NCBI GenBank assembly: GCA_016617855.1
Contig: JAECUM010093680.1
Location: 1 to 64,000 of the forward strand
Direction: 5' to 3'
Source: Megalonaias nervosa
Lineage: Eukaryota > Mollusca > Bivalvia > Unionida > Unionidae
DNA length: 64,000 nucleotides
This document shows positions 1-11,965 of the stretch, in pieces. The position numbers were made by a program, and so were the translations under genes. Within the stretch, counting starts at the first letter, position 1; the number at the start of each line of letters is the position of its first letter. The notes under the pieces are model-generated. The model did no database searches. It was not told where the DNA came from and saw only the letters and a program-made list of their open reading frames with translations.

Positions 1-3000
1 ATATATATATATAAAGTTACAGGTAAAGTATACGTTTCTAGATAGATTGATGAGAAGATCCTGTCTCTCTTGTGCAATCCTGGTGCCATCTAACGAAACA
101 TTTATTAACATTTCAGCTCTTAAAATGTTTAATTTTTTTTTAGTTTTCTTTGGTCTATCCCTAAAACGAGACCCACTTGTTTTAAGTAAAACTGTCTCAC
201 TTGTTCAAATATTTCGTGCTATTGCATTAATCTAGTGAGGTAAACAGTTTTATTTCAGCTACGCTACATCACATTGTTGCACAAAAGTCAGCAATTAAAG
301 CCTTTGTCTGGAATCTCAGTGTAATGTTATACTAACGAGAGACTTTGACAGATTTAATAAGTCAGTCCTCGAACTCATTTCAAAAGTTCAAGCCACATTT
401 TAAGCTGTTCGTCTCTACTTTTGTCTAAAGTACAAATATCAGACGTCCCAATCCCGTTTCCAAATATTAGCATATTCAGCTCTCTGGTGATTTTAAACTT
501 TTCCTTACATCCAGTTTTGCTAATGAAGACAAAACGTAAAATTCGACCGAGTTTCTGTATTTTAAACATGCAGATAATTACTTGTCATAGGAACATAAAT
601 TCATGTACGTTATTACCTTATGTGACAAAATTAATTTCTCGTATTTCATTAATATTTCCAATATAGATCTACAATTTATCAGAGTTTATATTAAGAAATA
701 CAGACCCGTTATCAATAACAAGGTGGTGGAAATTTTAGTAAAGCTCATTATGAAATTTCAGCATACACCAACTTAGAATGTCTAGTCATTGTACATGTTT
801 CTTTTTTACTATATATTATACAATAGCAATCAGTGATATGTGTTATAATTAGAAGCAACGGTTAAAAATTGCCTGCAGTGCTAAGTTTACAAATTTCATT
901 AAGATGTTGGGTATATGTTTGAAACGAAACATGTAAAAGCAATGATTGTAATTTATTTACATGACCCTATAAATGTTTTAGAAAGTGAAATATCAAAAAT
1001 GGGTTAACGTCATGACTTTAATGTGTGTAATTTGCTAAATTTGCCCCCAATGTACGGAAATATTTCTGGAATATTACAAAATTCAACACTATGCGCGAAA
1101 TAGCTCTAAAAGCGCAAAAAGCCAATACACATTTAATGTAGTGCATAAGGGTGCAAAAAAAAAAAATAATAAAAAACCCAGCAAAAACAAATACGTTATT
1201 AGTGCTCATAAAACCTGAACAGTTAAATTTTGAAATCAGGACATGTGGATAAGAATGCGTAAATATAATACAGCTCTTATTTGTTAAACGAATTTAAAAT
1301 GATATCATAATCAGTAGAATATACATACAAATACTGGCATTGCGAAGATAGACATTTGATAACATTATTAACATAGGTTTATTCATAATATTTCAGACTA
1401 TGCATTCCAAAATATGGCATCTTGGGGGGGGGGGGGGGGGCATTCGTATTGTTGATTTACTAGCGATTTTTCAAACAGTCCAGGCATTAACATCCCCTTA
1501 ACATACCACTTTTGATACATCCGACCCTACATTGCTTGTTTGAATATTTCTTCAAACCGAGTTTTCTACATAACGAGTTAAGCCAGTGAAATAATACGTA
1601 TATTAGTCACTGATTGAAATTAGCACATGTACAATACGTATTAGTTACATTACAATCTCCTTCTTCATATCTCCCTTTTTACAACCCCAAAAATTCATGT
1701 CGTGCTAGCCTCATGTGACTGTAATATTAACGCGCATTTCAACGAATGTTATCAACTCTATAGCGAATCGTCAGCCAACGGCATCTCACTTTATCCATCT
1801 CATGCGTGTCATGTACCTCCTGCGGCACGAAAATTCATAGGTGGACGGTTCACCACATCATCTGGATAATAAAGAGAGAATTGCACACAGCTCAGTTGTT
1901 GCAAAAATTTATTTCCCAATATATTAGGTACGTTTTTAACAGCCCAGCATGGATGCTATCTTTCATCGTTATTTGCTCTAATGATAATTTCAAAAAATGA
2001 TGCAGTTGGACAACGATGGCTTTAACAAGTCATTATTTTTTAGATTGTTTTTGAATAACTAATATTATTCAGGTATTGTGTTTATTATTCTATAAGTGAA
2101 ATTGTTACAACCAACTACAGAATGAAATATATTTGCGTCGACGTTCGTGAAGTGAAAAAAGACAACACGGCTCGTTTTTATCTAAATGATCGGAGAAATC
2201 TATAATTTGTAGAATGCTTTCGTTTATCAGGCCTGCTCAATAATTGTATCTTCACCAAAATTACAGATAACCATTGGTATCCCAAAGTCCTGTAATGTTT
2301 GTGTCATTTCTATTTGAATAGTTTGCATGCAGATGACTCTGTAATAAAATATCAATAGCAAAAAAAGGAGAATAACTGAAACAAAAAACTGTTTGATTTG
2401 AATAACTAATATTGTTTAGTTTTGCAATGAATAAAAAGTCACGAAACCATCTATTAATATGCAAAATAGAACGAATTGTTCCTGACAGTTATTTCAATAT
2501 AGGATTTCCCTCCTTGATAAATTTGTAACAAATCCAACTGCAAGCAGGAACAACTAACATCAATCTTTGTAGTTACATAAATTATAATCCTTATATGTAA
2601 ATTTATTTCCGGAGAATATTAGACTGATTTCACCAATTCTGTTAGGAGCAATGCATAATAGATTTCCTATTTTGCAACTGATGATAGGAACTTTTCAAGA
2701 TAAGCTTCATACCCACTTAACGGAGGAAAATATTTTTGTGTGGCGGGCACTGAGTCTTTGGATTTCAGGTCCTATTAAACAAACAACCATATAAGTATGG
2801 AACTGTTTGTATTCCAGAACATCAAACATGTCTGGAAACTAAAGTCTTGAAGAACTGAGTGAGCATCTGTTGCAATGCTCCGATTCCCATTATGTTTCGT
2901 CTGAAACTAGTTTATAGAAACTACTAGATGCCCCCAGAGATTCCTTGAGGATTTTATGTTACGGAGTTTAATTTGTTATATATTTTTTATATATTAAAGA

Positions 3001-4740
3001 ACAAATTTGCAAAAAGACAATAACGGACGCAAAGAAAATCACCGGGTGACATCTTAATGTTGTGTAAAATATTGATGTACGTTTTTTGGTTTTATTAAAA
3101 ATTCTGAGTTCATCATTTTCAAACTTTAGTATAAAACCTGTGTTTGTTACCGTATTTTAATAGTTTTATATAAATTATCGCCATTCTGGTGTTTGTCCTT
3201 CACATTTTACGTTGTCATACTTGAAACTCAAGTGGGAATTAATCTCACTTAGAGCTATCTAGATTATTGATAGATTGAAACTAGAATAAGAACTTATTTG
3301 CACGCAGTTTTCTATAACACTGGTAAGGTAAGAACCAATTTTCACTTGCAATCTAGGACACTGGTGTGGTTTAACTTTAGTCAGAATTCATTTGCACTGA
3401 GAGTAATCTAGGACACATGTATAGTTATATTGGAATGTGAACTCATGAGCACTTGCAGTCATCTAGGACATTTTTAGTAAAACTGGAAGAGGATTCTCAT
3501 TCACACTTCCAGTCATCCAGGGCACGTGTATTGCAAGACTGGAAAAACGGCTCAATTGCGCCACAGCCACTGGTATTATGAAGCTCAAGAATTCATTTGC
3601 AACCTATGATATTAGAATGTAAAAATTCAAAGTAAGAACTCATTTGCAGTCACAGGCATCTATGACACTATTGGGATATATATGAAGATTATCTTTCTTG
3701 GCTGAGTTTGCTTTCCTCTTAAACTGTTTCTAGAGGATGACATTTATTTTCCTTGCACATATACGTTCTGCCCACAACAAAACTAAGTTCAACATGACTT
3801 AATGCAGCGATTTGTTGACCATGTCTCTAAAGTATTAGAAGAAGGAAATTAAAGACTAAAAGTTCTCTTCCTCAATAAAGCTTTATTTCATGCCAAAGGA
3901 GAAATGTGCATTTTATAATAACCTCCCCTCATTTGCTTGTCTATCACGATTGAGGAAAAGAGAAATATTAATTTCATCACAGCTTACACCTCTCTATTAG
4001 TAACAATGAAACTAGTGCAATGCCAAATATAGAAACCATGTGGTTACATCAGACAAGACATTAACTAATCAGAATTATTATAAAAAAAATTTTGCAATAA
4101 TGAGCATAATCGTGCGGCAGTCATATCTCTTTCTTGATGTATTCTTTTCGGGAGTCAAATCCACTGTATTTGTCCTTACACTTTATACTTGTGAAAATGT
4201 GTTTTCATATATCTTATTTTTTCAGTTTTACTTATTGGCTTATCTTGATACGAGATAATAATATCATCAGATATTAACTACTGTCAAGTACATCAGTGGA
4301 AGACAGTATGCTTACAAAGCGAGAATCAATGCAAGTAGTTCATTCTCAAACAATTGATAGTGTCGCTTAAAAGTTAATGGCAGATACTAGAGAGTGTAAT
4401 GGCATTGCAAATGGACTATAAGCCCTTAATTTAGCTTGATCTTTTATTCTCCGTTGCGTATGCTTGTCGAAGCTGATGTGTACATATGCACATTTGTGTA
4501 TTCGAATAGACACATGTTATTCTTATATGATCCATATTTATTTTACTGAAAAGGTAACACTTTAACAGCATGTTTATACAGTAAACAGTGACCACTGGAT
4601 TCTCTTGCTGCAAAATAGATGTATCATTCGTATTTGCGAAAGTACTGTACACTAGTATATAGCAAATAATATGTATGACTATTTCATCTATGTGTTCAAT
4701 TTGGTCGAGATATTATCAACTCAAATCGGGCACATAAAGT
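1..4740. other. Unassigned AT-rich DNA
   Basis: No reading frame here has a recognisable domain; the open frames are all under about 85 codons and look like chance ORFs in AT-rich DNA. The stretch opens with a short (AT)n tract at 1-12 and has a poly-G run near 1425-1440. A degenerate minisatellite at 3270-3670 is listed separately. Non-coding is the best description; short host exons cannot be excluded without transcript data. Confidence 0.5.
3270..3670. repeat. Degenerate minisatellite, about 65-70 bp period
   Basis: About six diverged units can be picked out by recurring phrases such as 'cacttgcagtcatctagga' and 'gaactcatttgca', spaced roughly 60-75 bp apart and mixed with 'actgg' segments. 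The units differ at many positions, so the array is old. It lies in otherwise unassigned DNA and codes for nothing evident. Confidence 0.6.
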
Positions 4741-4754
4741 GTGCTGCTAGTACT

Positions 4755-4978
4755 TTTTGAATGAGAGACTTTTCAAGAGCCCATCAGTTGGACACGAATC
4801 ATGATGAAGGTAGTGTTGCTGTCCTTGTACATGAAAACATTGCATGTGAACGCAGATTTGATCGAGAAAATGTCGACAGTGAAATGACATGGCTTGAAAT
4901 TTGTTTAAGAAGAAAATATGGTCTTCTTTGTACTGTATATCGACTACCTACTGATGACAGTCGTCTTTGTTGTTGGGG
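4755..4978 (+). pseudogene. LINE endonuclease fragment (APE type), copy 1
   Basis: The plus-strand translation has a stretch reading like the central part of a LINE apurinic-type endonuclease: a 'GSVAVLVHENIACERRF' segment followed by an 'MTWLEICL' strand and 'CTVYRLP'. In this family those segments form core strands around the substrate-nicking site. The piece is only about 75 codons, ends in a poly-G run near 4976-4984, and has no RT directly after it. The matching RT remnant starts near 7044, after repeat X. A related fragment lies at 11735-11965. This is a decayed remnant, not a gene. Confidence 0.6.
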
Positions 4979-4984
4979 GGGGGG

Positions 4985-7030
4985 TAGTTTTTCCAAATGC
5001 AAGAACGGGGTAGAGCTCGACTCACACACCGTATAAACTGTCTTAGGAGCTGTAATGGAACAGGTGTTGCAGGAACTGGCGATAACATGTTTGTGGTGCA
5101 GTCTGGAACAGGCAATACTGCAATTTGCCAAAGCAAACAAGTAGATCTACGCAGGGTGGTAAGCCGACACGAAAGCCTACGCTGACAATTGCCGACAAGA
5201 ACGACCGGTGGGAACAGTCGGTTCTTTGGTCTTATTCCTTGTTTGGCTTTTTTGAGGATACCCGATATTTCATACAGACAACGATGCACTAAGACGCAGG
5301 CGATGTGCGTATAGAAAATAACCATAGCAGACACAATCGTGGCAGCATGCAGCCGCTCCATGTAGATACGACGAACATTGCCTTGGTATGGAGAGATAAT
5401 AATAAGCATGGCATGGGGAATCAGCCCCAACAATTGTTTCTAGAGTATATGCGACTGATTGCAGGATTTCCGCCATGTCTGCCAAGAAGAGAACGCACTG
5501 GACTCAAAAGCTATAGCAGGCTAAAGCCAGCACTAGGTACATCCGATGCGCGAAATGCAGAACGCCGACCTGGAAAAAATAGTAGCTACTTCTAGCCAAG
5601 AAAAACTACAAGGACATCAGCGCAGGAGTCCAAAACTTCGTTTTGAGAGCGCTTCACGGCCATACACAAAAGGTGGCCCACGTCTTCTAACCCGAGAAGC
5701 TGGAAGGGCTTCTACAAGTGCTTTATAACGGATGTCAGGATGGAAAATGTTCTGTGGCCGTGCGGCGAGTATTTACTGGATATTAACATCCCTTCTCGGT
5801 TAATGGTACAAAAAGGATTGTAGGGACGAAAAACCTTGTTCTTCTAGTCGACAATGGCGCTGCTTTACATATAATCTAGGTCGGCTCCCCACTCCTATGG
5901 CTCGACGGGATCGGAACCGCAAACGCATACACATGGCTCCAAGTACACAAGCGAGAGAAGCCGTGGACGAACCTACAGCTCTGAAGAGGCCTACCATAAA
6001 GCAGTGCTGAATTGGGTGGAAGGTGCGGAAGACTCTCCAGAAAACATTTCGATGCCAATGCTACGATAGGACGATGTGCCAAATAGAAAGTGCACACAGA
6101 TGAATTACATTATGCCAGGGAAATTAATTCGTATGCACCAGATACATGGAAACGGAATATGTCACTAAAAGGTGCATCTGCGTCTTCCTACATCGGTGTG
6201 GCGAAGATGTGCCACGCACGAAGGGCGATCGAACAACCGCCTGTGGCTACTATCTCGAGCATCAGGTCAAATAGTTAGGAGACCTTTCTACAGTCCAAAC
6301 CCATCTACGATGCAGTTTGTTTGATATTTGCACGGTAGCCAACAATGGGAGGACCGGTTGGCAGTCATTTTCGTACCCTAGGTAAGAGCCATTAGAATTC
6401 TGGAGTTCCCAGTGTCGCACACACTTTAGGGCATAGACACGGGCTGCTTTCAGAGTCTACAGCAATACATATAGGACCAAGCCTTTTCGGTCATGATAGA
6501 ACGGACACAGAAGTTCGGGTCGAGCGGTTCCAATGACACCTGCTGCTTCCTGCAAGCGTTGGCCAAGACGATTACGTGAATACCATCGCAAGGCTCCGGG
6601 AGCCTTCCTTAAATATGGGCGTCTATTATCGTGAGTGTTTGAGAGGTAATTGCATCGTGTATATATTATATGCATACATATTCGTCTACTGCAAAGTTTT
6701 CCTGGCTTTCACAGGTCTCGCTAGGCCCACAACAGCATACACAAAGCACACGGGACCCAGGCTCTCCGGTCAGTCCAAGAATGAAGCATCCTAGGCAAGG
6801 CAAACGCGTAGGGCAATACCGCAGAGCGCCAAACTCAGCTTGTTCATACAGACAATCTTTCGTCTGAGATCTTGGAATGGGCATCTCCAGGCAAACCCAA
6901 GACACCAGCAATCAGCAACGCCTTTTTACAGACAGACGATGGAATATGCGGCAAGTGGCAGGTTGGGAAGCTGGAGGAAGATGGCAAATGCTAAGTCGTT
7001 GAGGGTGGGGACATATGTCAGAAACATCTG
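4985..7030. repeat. Unidentified GC-richer repeat X, copy 1
   Basis: This block is visibly richer in G and C than its surroundings. It is homologous to 11966-13603 plus 16291-16650; shared phrases include 'tataggaccaagcctt', 'gagctggaaaaaatag' type sequence and 'ttcgtctactgcaaa'. It lies between the endonuclease and reverse-transcriptase remnants of an old LINE in both places, so it was there before the duplication. All six frames are interrupted, although the strand may once have been coding. I do not recognise a domain. It could be an old transposon of an unlisted type. Confidence 0.55.
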
Positions 7031-7043
7031 ACCGCGATATGCA

Positions 7044-8070
7044 TGTAGATTGGATAAGTAAACTAGAAAAATATAGTGTCACAGGTAACCTCCTCTCCTA
7101 GTTCAAAGCTTGTATGAGCAAGAAGAAACAAACTGTAATCACTGAAAACAGTTTTCCTAAGATTTAGAACACTCTCCTGATTTATACCATAGGTCAGTTT
7201 TAATGCCCTTGCCCTTCCTATTTTTAATAATATTGTTCATGAGCTAAAGGTCTCTGACAATATTGTATGCCGATAACTCATCCTTCGAGTTCCTTCCCTT
7301 CAGCCTTTTACGATACAACGTTTTGAAAAAAATGACCTAGGCAAGACCAAATTATGTCCTAATAAAAGTATTGTAAATATTACCTTTCCAAAATTCGGAA
7401 TTTATCTTTTCTGTTGTAGATATCCGCCATTAATGCCGTGAAAATTCTAATTTTGTTCAGTTACATGTATACCTGGTCTTAATTTTATTACGTAATGAAT
7501 GATTGGAACAGCACATTGAGAATATTATTTCTTCAGCTTCGAAATCTAAAAGAATATAAGTAAATCCAATATAAATCAGCTTATAATAAATTATATCTTA
7601 TTTTCATCAGATCTAAACTTGGGCATACATCTAAGTTAAGGTCATCAAGTAATCAAGCAGAAAGAATTAAAAAAAAACCTTAACATTTTTAACCACAATT
7701 TTACCAATATATGCGTTATATTATAAACCATTTAGCTCCCAAATGTTGGTAACCGCCGATTATATTGATACTGTATAATTTCTGTAATTGAGACAGAGCC
7801 AGATTACTGTCACACGAACTAATATTTACGAAACTTGAAACTATTGTTTTTATCCATTGAAAAGAGACCGCTGCCTCTGCAGTTTCATTTCTGTTTTCAA
7901 CTTTGATCGGGAAACAGACCTTTGCATCATTCAGAAAACGAAAGTCAAATTGCCCGAATCTTGCTGATCGTGATGAAGTACACAAATTGTACATCGGCCA
8001 AATGTCAAAGCTGAATGCATACAGAGAGCGAAAGCGTAGATGCGTATCCCTCAGATATCCAGGATTCCAC
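7044..8070 (+). pseudogene. LINE reverse-transcriptase remnant (CR1/jockey-like), copy 1
   Basis: Plus-strand frames give 'LEKYSVTGNLL' followed by a 'FKACMSKKKQTV' segment, a degraded 'SVL.PLPFLFLI' motif (usually QGSVLGPLLFLI) and 'LYADNSSF' in place of the YADD catalytic box. These are RT motifs in the right order for CR1/jockey-group LINEs. Several stops and frameshifts interrupt the frame and the second catalytic Asp reads as Asn. The rest, to about 8070, aligns with the second copy but is too decayed to assign. It presumably belonged to the same element as the endonuclease fragment at 4755. Confidence 0.6.
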
Positions 8071-8079
8071 ACCTAAACA

Positions 8080-9880
8080 TGCAGAATTGTGAAAATATTC
8101 TTAATCTCGTTAGTGCTGAGCCTGTATGTAGCCGACGGTCTCATGAACGATATCAGGTGTCTAAGGGACCGTTGATCAACTTTTGTTTTGGTTGAGGTTG
8201 TCAAAACAATAGTGAAAACAATGGTCTTTTCGGGCAAGTAGAGTTTAAGTTAAATGGAGTTGATTGTTTATGCAACTTGCTCTTGGCCTGTTTCTAGGAT
8301 ATATTCCTGGAGCACTGTTTTCACTTCCTTTCCGTTCCGGACATCACACCTTGGCCTGTTTTGTATTCTGACTTTTCTTTTCCCATTGGACCTGGATATC
8401 GGTCGAAGCATTTATTTCCAATAAATTAGAAAGTGAGTTCCGAGCCTTAATGTTCTTTAAGTGTATAAGAAAGATATGATTTAGGTGTGAACTGTAGACT
8501 GTACAAATACTGACAAAATCATGAGAAAAATTTTTACGTTAAAAATCATCACAAACGAAGAGATAAACGCCTTTTCTTGTTAAAAGATATCATGATGTGT
8601 TATAGATCCTTGGTATCGTACCACCTCAAGTTTTATATTTAAAAATATGCTAAGCTGAACACACAATTATTGTATTCTCTACAGACATAGTGGAAATATT
8701 TTGATTGACTGCATGCTTATGTCTTTCCTTTTTCTGTCTTTCTTGTTCGATTTATGTTTGTATAATTTCTTCTGCTAGAGCTCGTGGGATATCTCAGCTG
8801 AGTCGAATATAACGTTGACACTATGCATACATTGCAGACAGACAGATATACAACTATACATACATTCATATCCAATAACATGGCTACGACCATAAGATCA
8901 AACTAATGAGAGCAATAAACTTTATAATATAATAAAATTTCCATTAACTAAAGCCATGGATAGAAATAACATAAGTACTTATTACGTATCCTTGTATTAC
9001 TTTTTACGTTCATTAGATTCGGCTATGATTTTCGTCAGCGGCTCTATTAATTTTAATGCACAAAGGTGCTTAATGATGTCAAATCAGTTGCTCTTTTTAG
9101 GAAGTTACGTACGTCATACAGATGGAAGTTAATCTGAAAACGGCTACTTTCTTACATTTGATGATAACTGAGAGCGACTGGCTTTTAAATAAGCCTTGGT
9201 AGGACTTGCAAATGGAGCAACATTTTATTTGTTCAGTTTTTATTGTTTAACATATCACTGTCGAAAGCATTTTGAAAATTTATAATACATCTCTCTGAAC
9301 CTGTCAGCTGTTCATCTTCAATTATCAGCTGCCTAAACTTAATGCAATGCACTGGACCTTGTTTAGAAACGGATAATAAGCCAATCACAAATTTCACAGT
9401 TACCTCAAAGTAGAAAATTAAATCTTAGCTATCGTAATCAACCGATTGGCATTAGATGCTCTGAACTGAATATTGCAAATTTGGCATGCTGTCTTATGGA
9501 CCATTTTGCGGACGTAAAGTTCAGCGACTTCTTCACCTAAAGAACTATTTAAACATTTTGGTCTTATATATTTCATCGACTGCAGATATAGAAAGGTTTT
9601 CACGTTTCGGCGACGACAAGCAGGTTTCTTTTCTTCACCCTCAGCCAAAGTTATCTTTCATAGGGTGTGCTGAAATACTCTCGATTACACAAGACTATTT
9701 TGAGAAAATACATATATCATATTTATGCTACAAGAACAGAAAAGTCATGTATGCAATCGGAATATGTAATTTGAAAGTCATTCAGTTTAGTCCTTTACAA
9801 ATAAAAATAAAGTTAACGTTCTAAGATTGATGCGAGATGTATATTGCGATTACACACAAGAATACTCTAATCCTTAACAC
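8080..9880. repeat. Duplicated non-coding segment A, copy 1
   Basis: This segment recurs at about 17930-19375, and its right part (from about 8470) also at 31485-32925. Shared landmarks are 'acgacaagcaggtttgtct' type sequence near 9615, 'gaaccggtcagct' near 9300 and 'caaatcagt' plus 'ggaagct' near 9080. No coding potential is conserved between copies. It could be the 3' untranslated part of an old element or plain segmental duplication. Confidence 0.65.
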
Positions 9881-10309
9881 TTTCCACAGAACAATTTGAT
9901 GATATAGAGGACTATACCAAGCCTTTTTTTTTCGAACTCCCACTAAAATATAATAAATGTGTAATAATTTATTTTTAACGAATACTATATCTTAACGCGA
10001 TTAAGTTTTGCTATCGCAGCCTGTCAACAGCATCAATAAAATTTATATGCCGCTAAAATAACTGTGCTGCCGTATTCATAGCGTGAATGTTGTTTAAGTT
10101 GCTTCTTAAATTTCTGAATTAAGTGTTTTGGTTTCTTATTACAAACCATTATGATACTGCTTTTGAACACGCATGTGTAACACATTTGTGTTCTCGAGCA
10201 GCTATGTAAGTATTTGGTTAGCTTGATGCAGTATACGATGTCAATATGAATATGTTTGACTTTGTTAAAAATTATTCAGTTTATAGCTCGTAATATCGAA
10301 CTAAAATCA

Positions 10310-10544
10310 CACCATTACCAAACCAATGGATAGACGCCTGCTATTTTAGCACCTATGTGCGTACTTGTATTATCGAGCAAAAATCCAACAGAAAATCCCC
10401 TGCTATGTTTTACCACCTACGTACGTGTGTTATTGAGCGGGAATCAGATCCATGTCATTGTAATGGATCGATGAATGTTATTTAACCACCTGCTTGAAGT
10501 TTGCCTTATCCATCAGAATTCAAACCCTCGTCATTCCAATAGAG
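10310..10544. repeat. Minisatellite with 'ttattgagc' units
   Basis: About three diverged units of 70-90 bp share 'cacctacgt.cgtgt.ttattgagcggaatcagatcc..gtcattctaat' type sequence. Another unit lies at 11515-11572, just past the solo LTR, so the LTR split the array. A longer array of the same family is at 19620-20095. It is non-coding. Confidence 0.6.
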
Positions 10545-11500
10545 TGTTAAGTATCGGCTCGTTCAAAGTAACACAAAGAAAGAGTGAAGACAACAAGCTT
10601 TGTAAATTTTAACAAAGATATGTTATTTCCCTAGAAAACACGGAAAAAAGGTAAATATGTGAAACAAGACTTACGATTTACGAAGAAGATCCAAAAATAT
10701 GTTCTAAATTTGTGAAAACACATAAGTCCTGTGAATAAACAGTCCTAAATTAATACAGTCTGAATCTCAGTTCCGTTCCAAGATGGCGGATGATGACCTC
10801 AGACGAAGGCTAACACAAAATGTCCAGAATGTTCACTGTAAAGCACAATTTGTATTGTTCTGTTCCGATTTAGAAATAATTTCATCAAATGTCTTTGTCC
10901 AAAGCCAGTAGTGTTGTTCTCCAGGGAAAACAATTATTTAGAAAGTAGATGAAATACAGCTACCACCACTAACAACACACATGTTGTTCCTCGTACGAAT
11001 GCGCAACTCTTTCCAGCACAGAAATACCTTTCTTAAGGTATTATAAACTCTGTAAGATGTTATGATGTGACTTTCAGCTATGACTGACTACGACTGACCA
11101 CCACTATAACTATCTCAATGACTAAATATTTCTTACAGGTAACTGAGCATTTAAAACAAGCTAATGCGTCGTCACATGTACACACGCACGAAAAAAAACG
11201 TGTGATTTCGCAATCCATCTGGACATTACGAAAACCTAAACAAGTATCAGCCAATCATTTACATAGCTACTGCTGAATGTTTACTTGCGACTTACTATCA
11301 TACAAAGCTCGTGCTTACACGAGTCACATTTACGTTTTAAATAAATACGATGTTTCTAACATACTATTAGATCTTGCTAACATAATCATCACCATAATAA
11401 TAATAACATTTAGTGGCATAAAAATAAAATAAAAATGAAACAAAGAATTAGAAGAATTTAAATTTTAACACATACGTAATTTGACTACAGGGTCGTAACA
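10545..11500 (-). mobile_element. Solo LTR of a Ty3/Gypsy element
   Basis: A 956-bp segment begins TGTTAAG and ends GTAACA, with the 4-bp repeat AGAG immediately outside both ends (10541-10544 and 11501-11504). The left part matches the LTRs at 46770 and 55833: 'agtaacacaaagaaagagtg', 'aagctttgtaaatttt' and 'atttccctagaa' occur in the same order. No internal Gypsy sequence is present, so it is the usual product of LTR-LTR recombination. Strand is assigned by analogy with the complete element. Confidence 0.75.
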
Positions 11501-11572
11501 AGAGATATATATGCTATTACTACCTTGCTTACGATGATGGAATTATTGAGCATCGATCAGAACCTTGTCATT

Positions 11573-11672
11573 CTAAGCGTGAAGCGAGGCAACAGCCAGT
11601 ACCATATTTATAAGTCTTTGATATCACTCGGCCGGGATTCGCACCCGCGACCTCCCGCATCAAGGAGATAAT
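11573..11672 (-). mobile_element. Truncated tRNA-derived SINE
   Basis: Read on the minus strand, this contains a B-box-like 'gggtgcgaatcccggccg' followed by 'agtgatatcaaagact' and 'atggtact', matching the start of the body of the SINEs at 57324 and 63831. The A-box head is missing, so it is a partial copy. It lies in the non-coding gap between the two LINE/X blocks. Confidence 0.7.
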
Positions 11673-11734
11673 TATTCGAAAAAGAATCTATGAATATAGA
11701 AAGCGTCATTAAGAATTCTATAGTTTTACTTCAT

Positions 11735-11965
11735 CTAGATGAATGTGTGCTGCTAGAAAGTCTATTCGTATGGATAGTAATCAAGCTGGAGGGGATGTTG
11801 CTGTTGTTGCACATGCAAACATTTATGTGAATGCTGGCTTCGTCAAGAAAATGACCAAAGCGAAATGACATGGCTTGAAATTCTTTTTATTAGATATCGA
11901 CCACCTATTTATGGAGGTCGTTTCCACTGTTTCTCTTTTTTGTTGGGCTGGGGGGGGGGTAGGGT
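11735..11965 (+). pseudogene. LINE endonuclease fragment, copy 2
   Basis: This is the duplicate of 4755-4978. The nucleotide sequence 'gaaatgacatggcttgaaatt' type segment is nearly identical in both and is followed by a poly-G run (11943-11957). The translation is more broken than copy 1, with a stop inside the 'MTWLEI' region. It is followed by the second copy of repeat X. Confidence 0.55.

Noticed and set aside
7716..8072. 118-codon open frame on the minus strand
   Set aside because: It lies antisense to the LINE RT remnant, shows no domain and is not kept open in the duplicate at 17570-17930.
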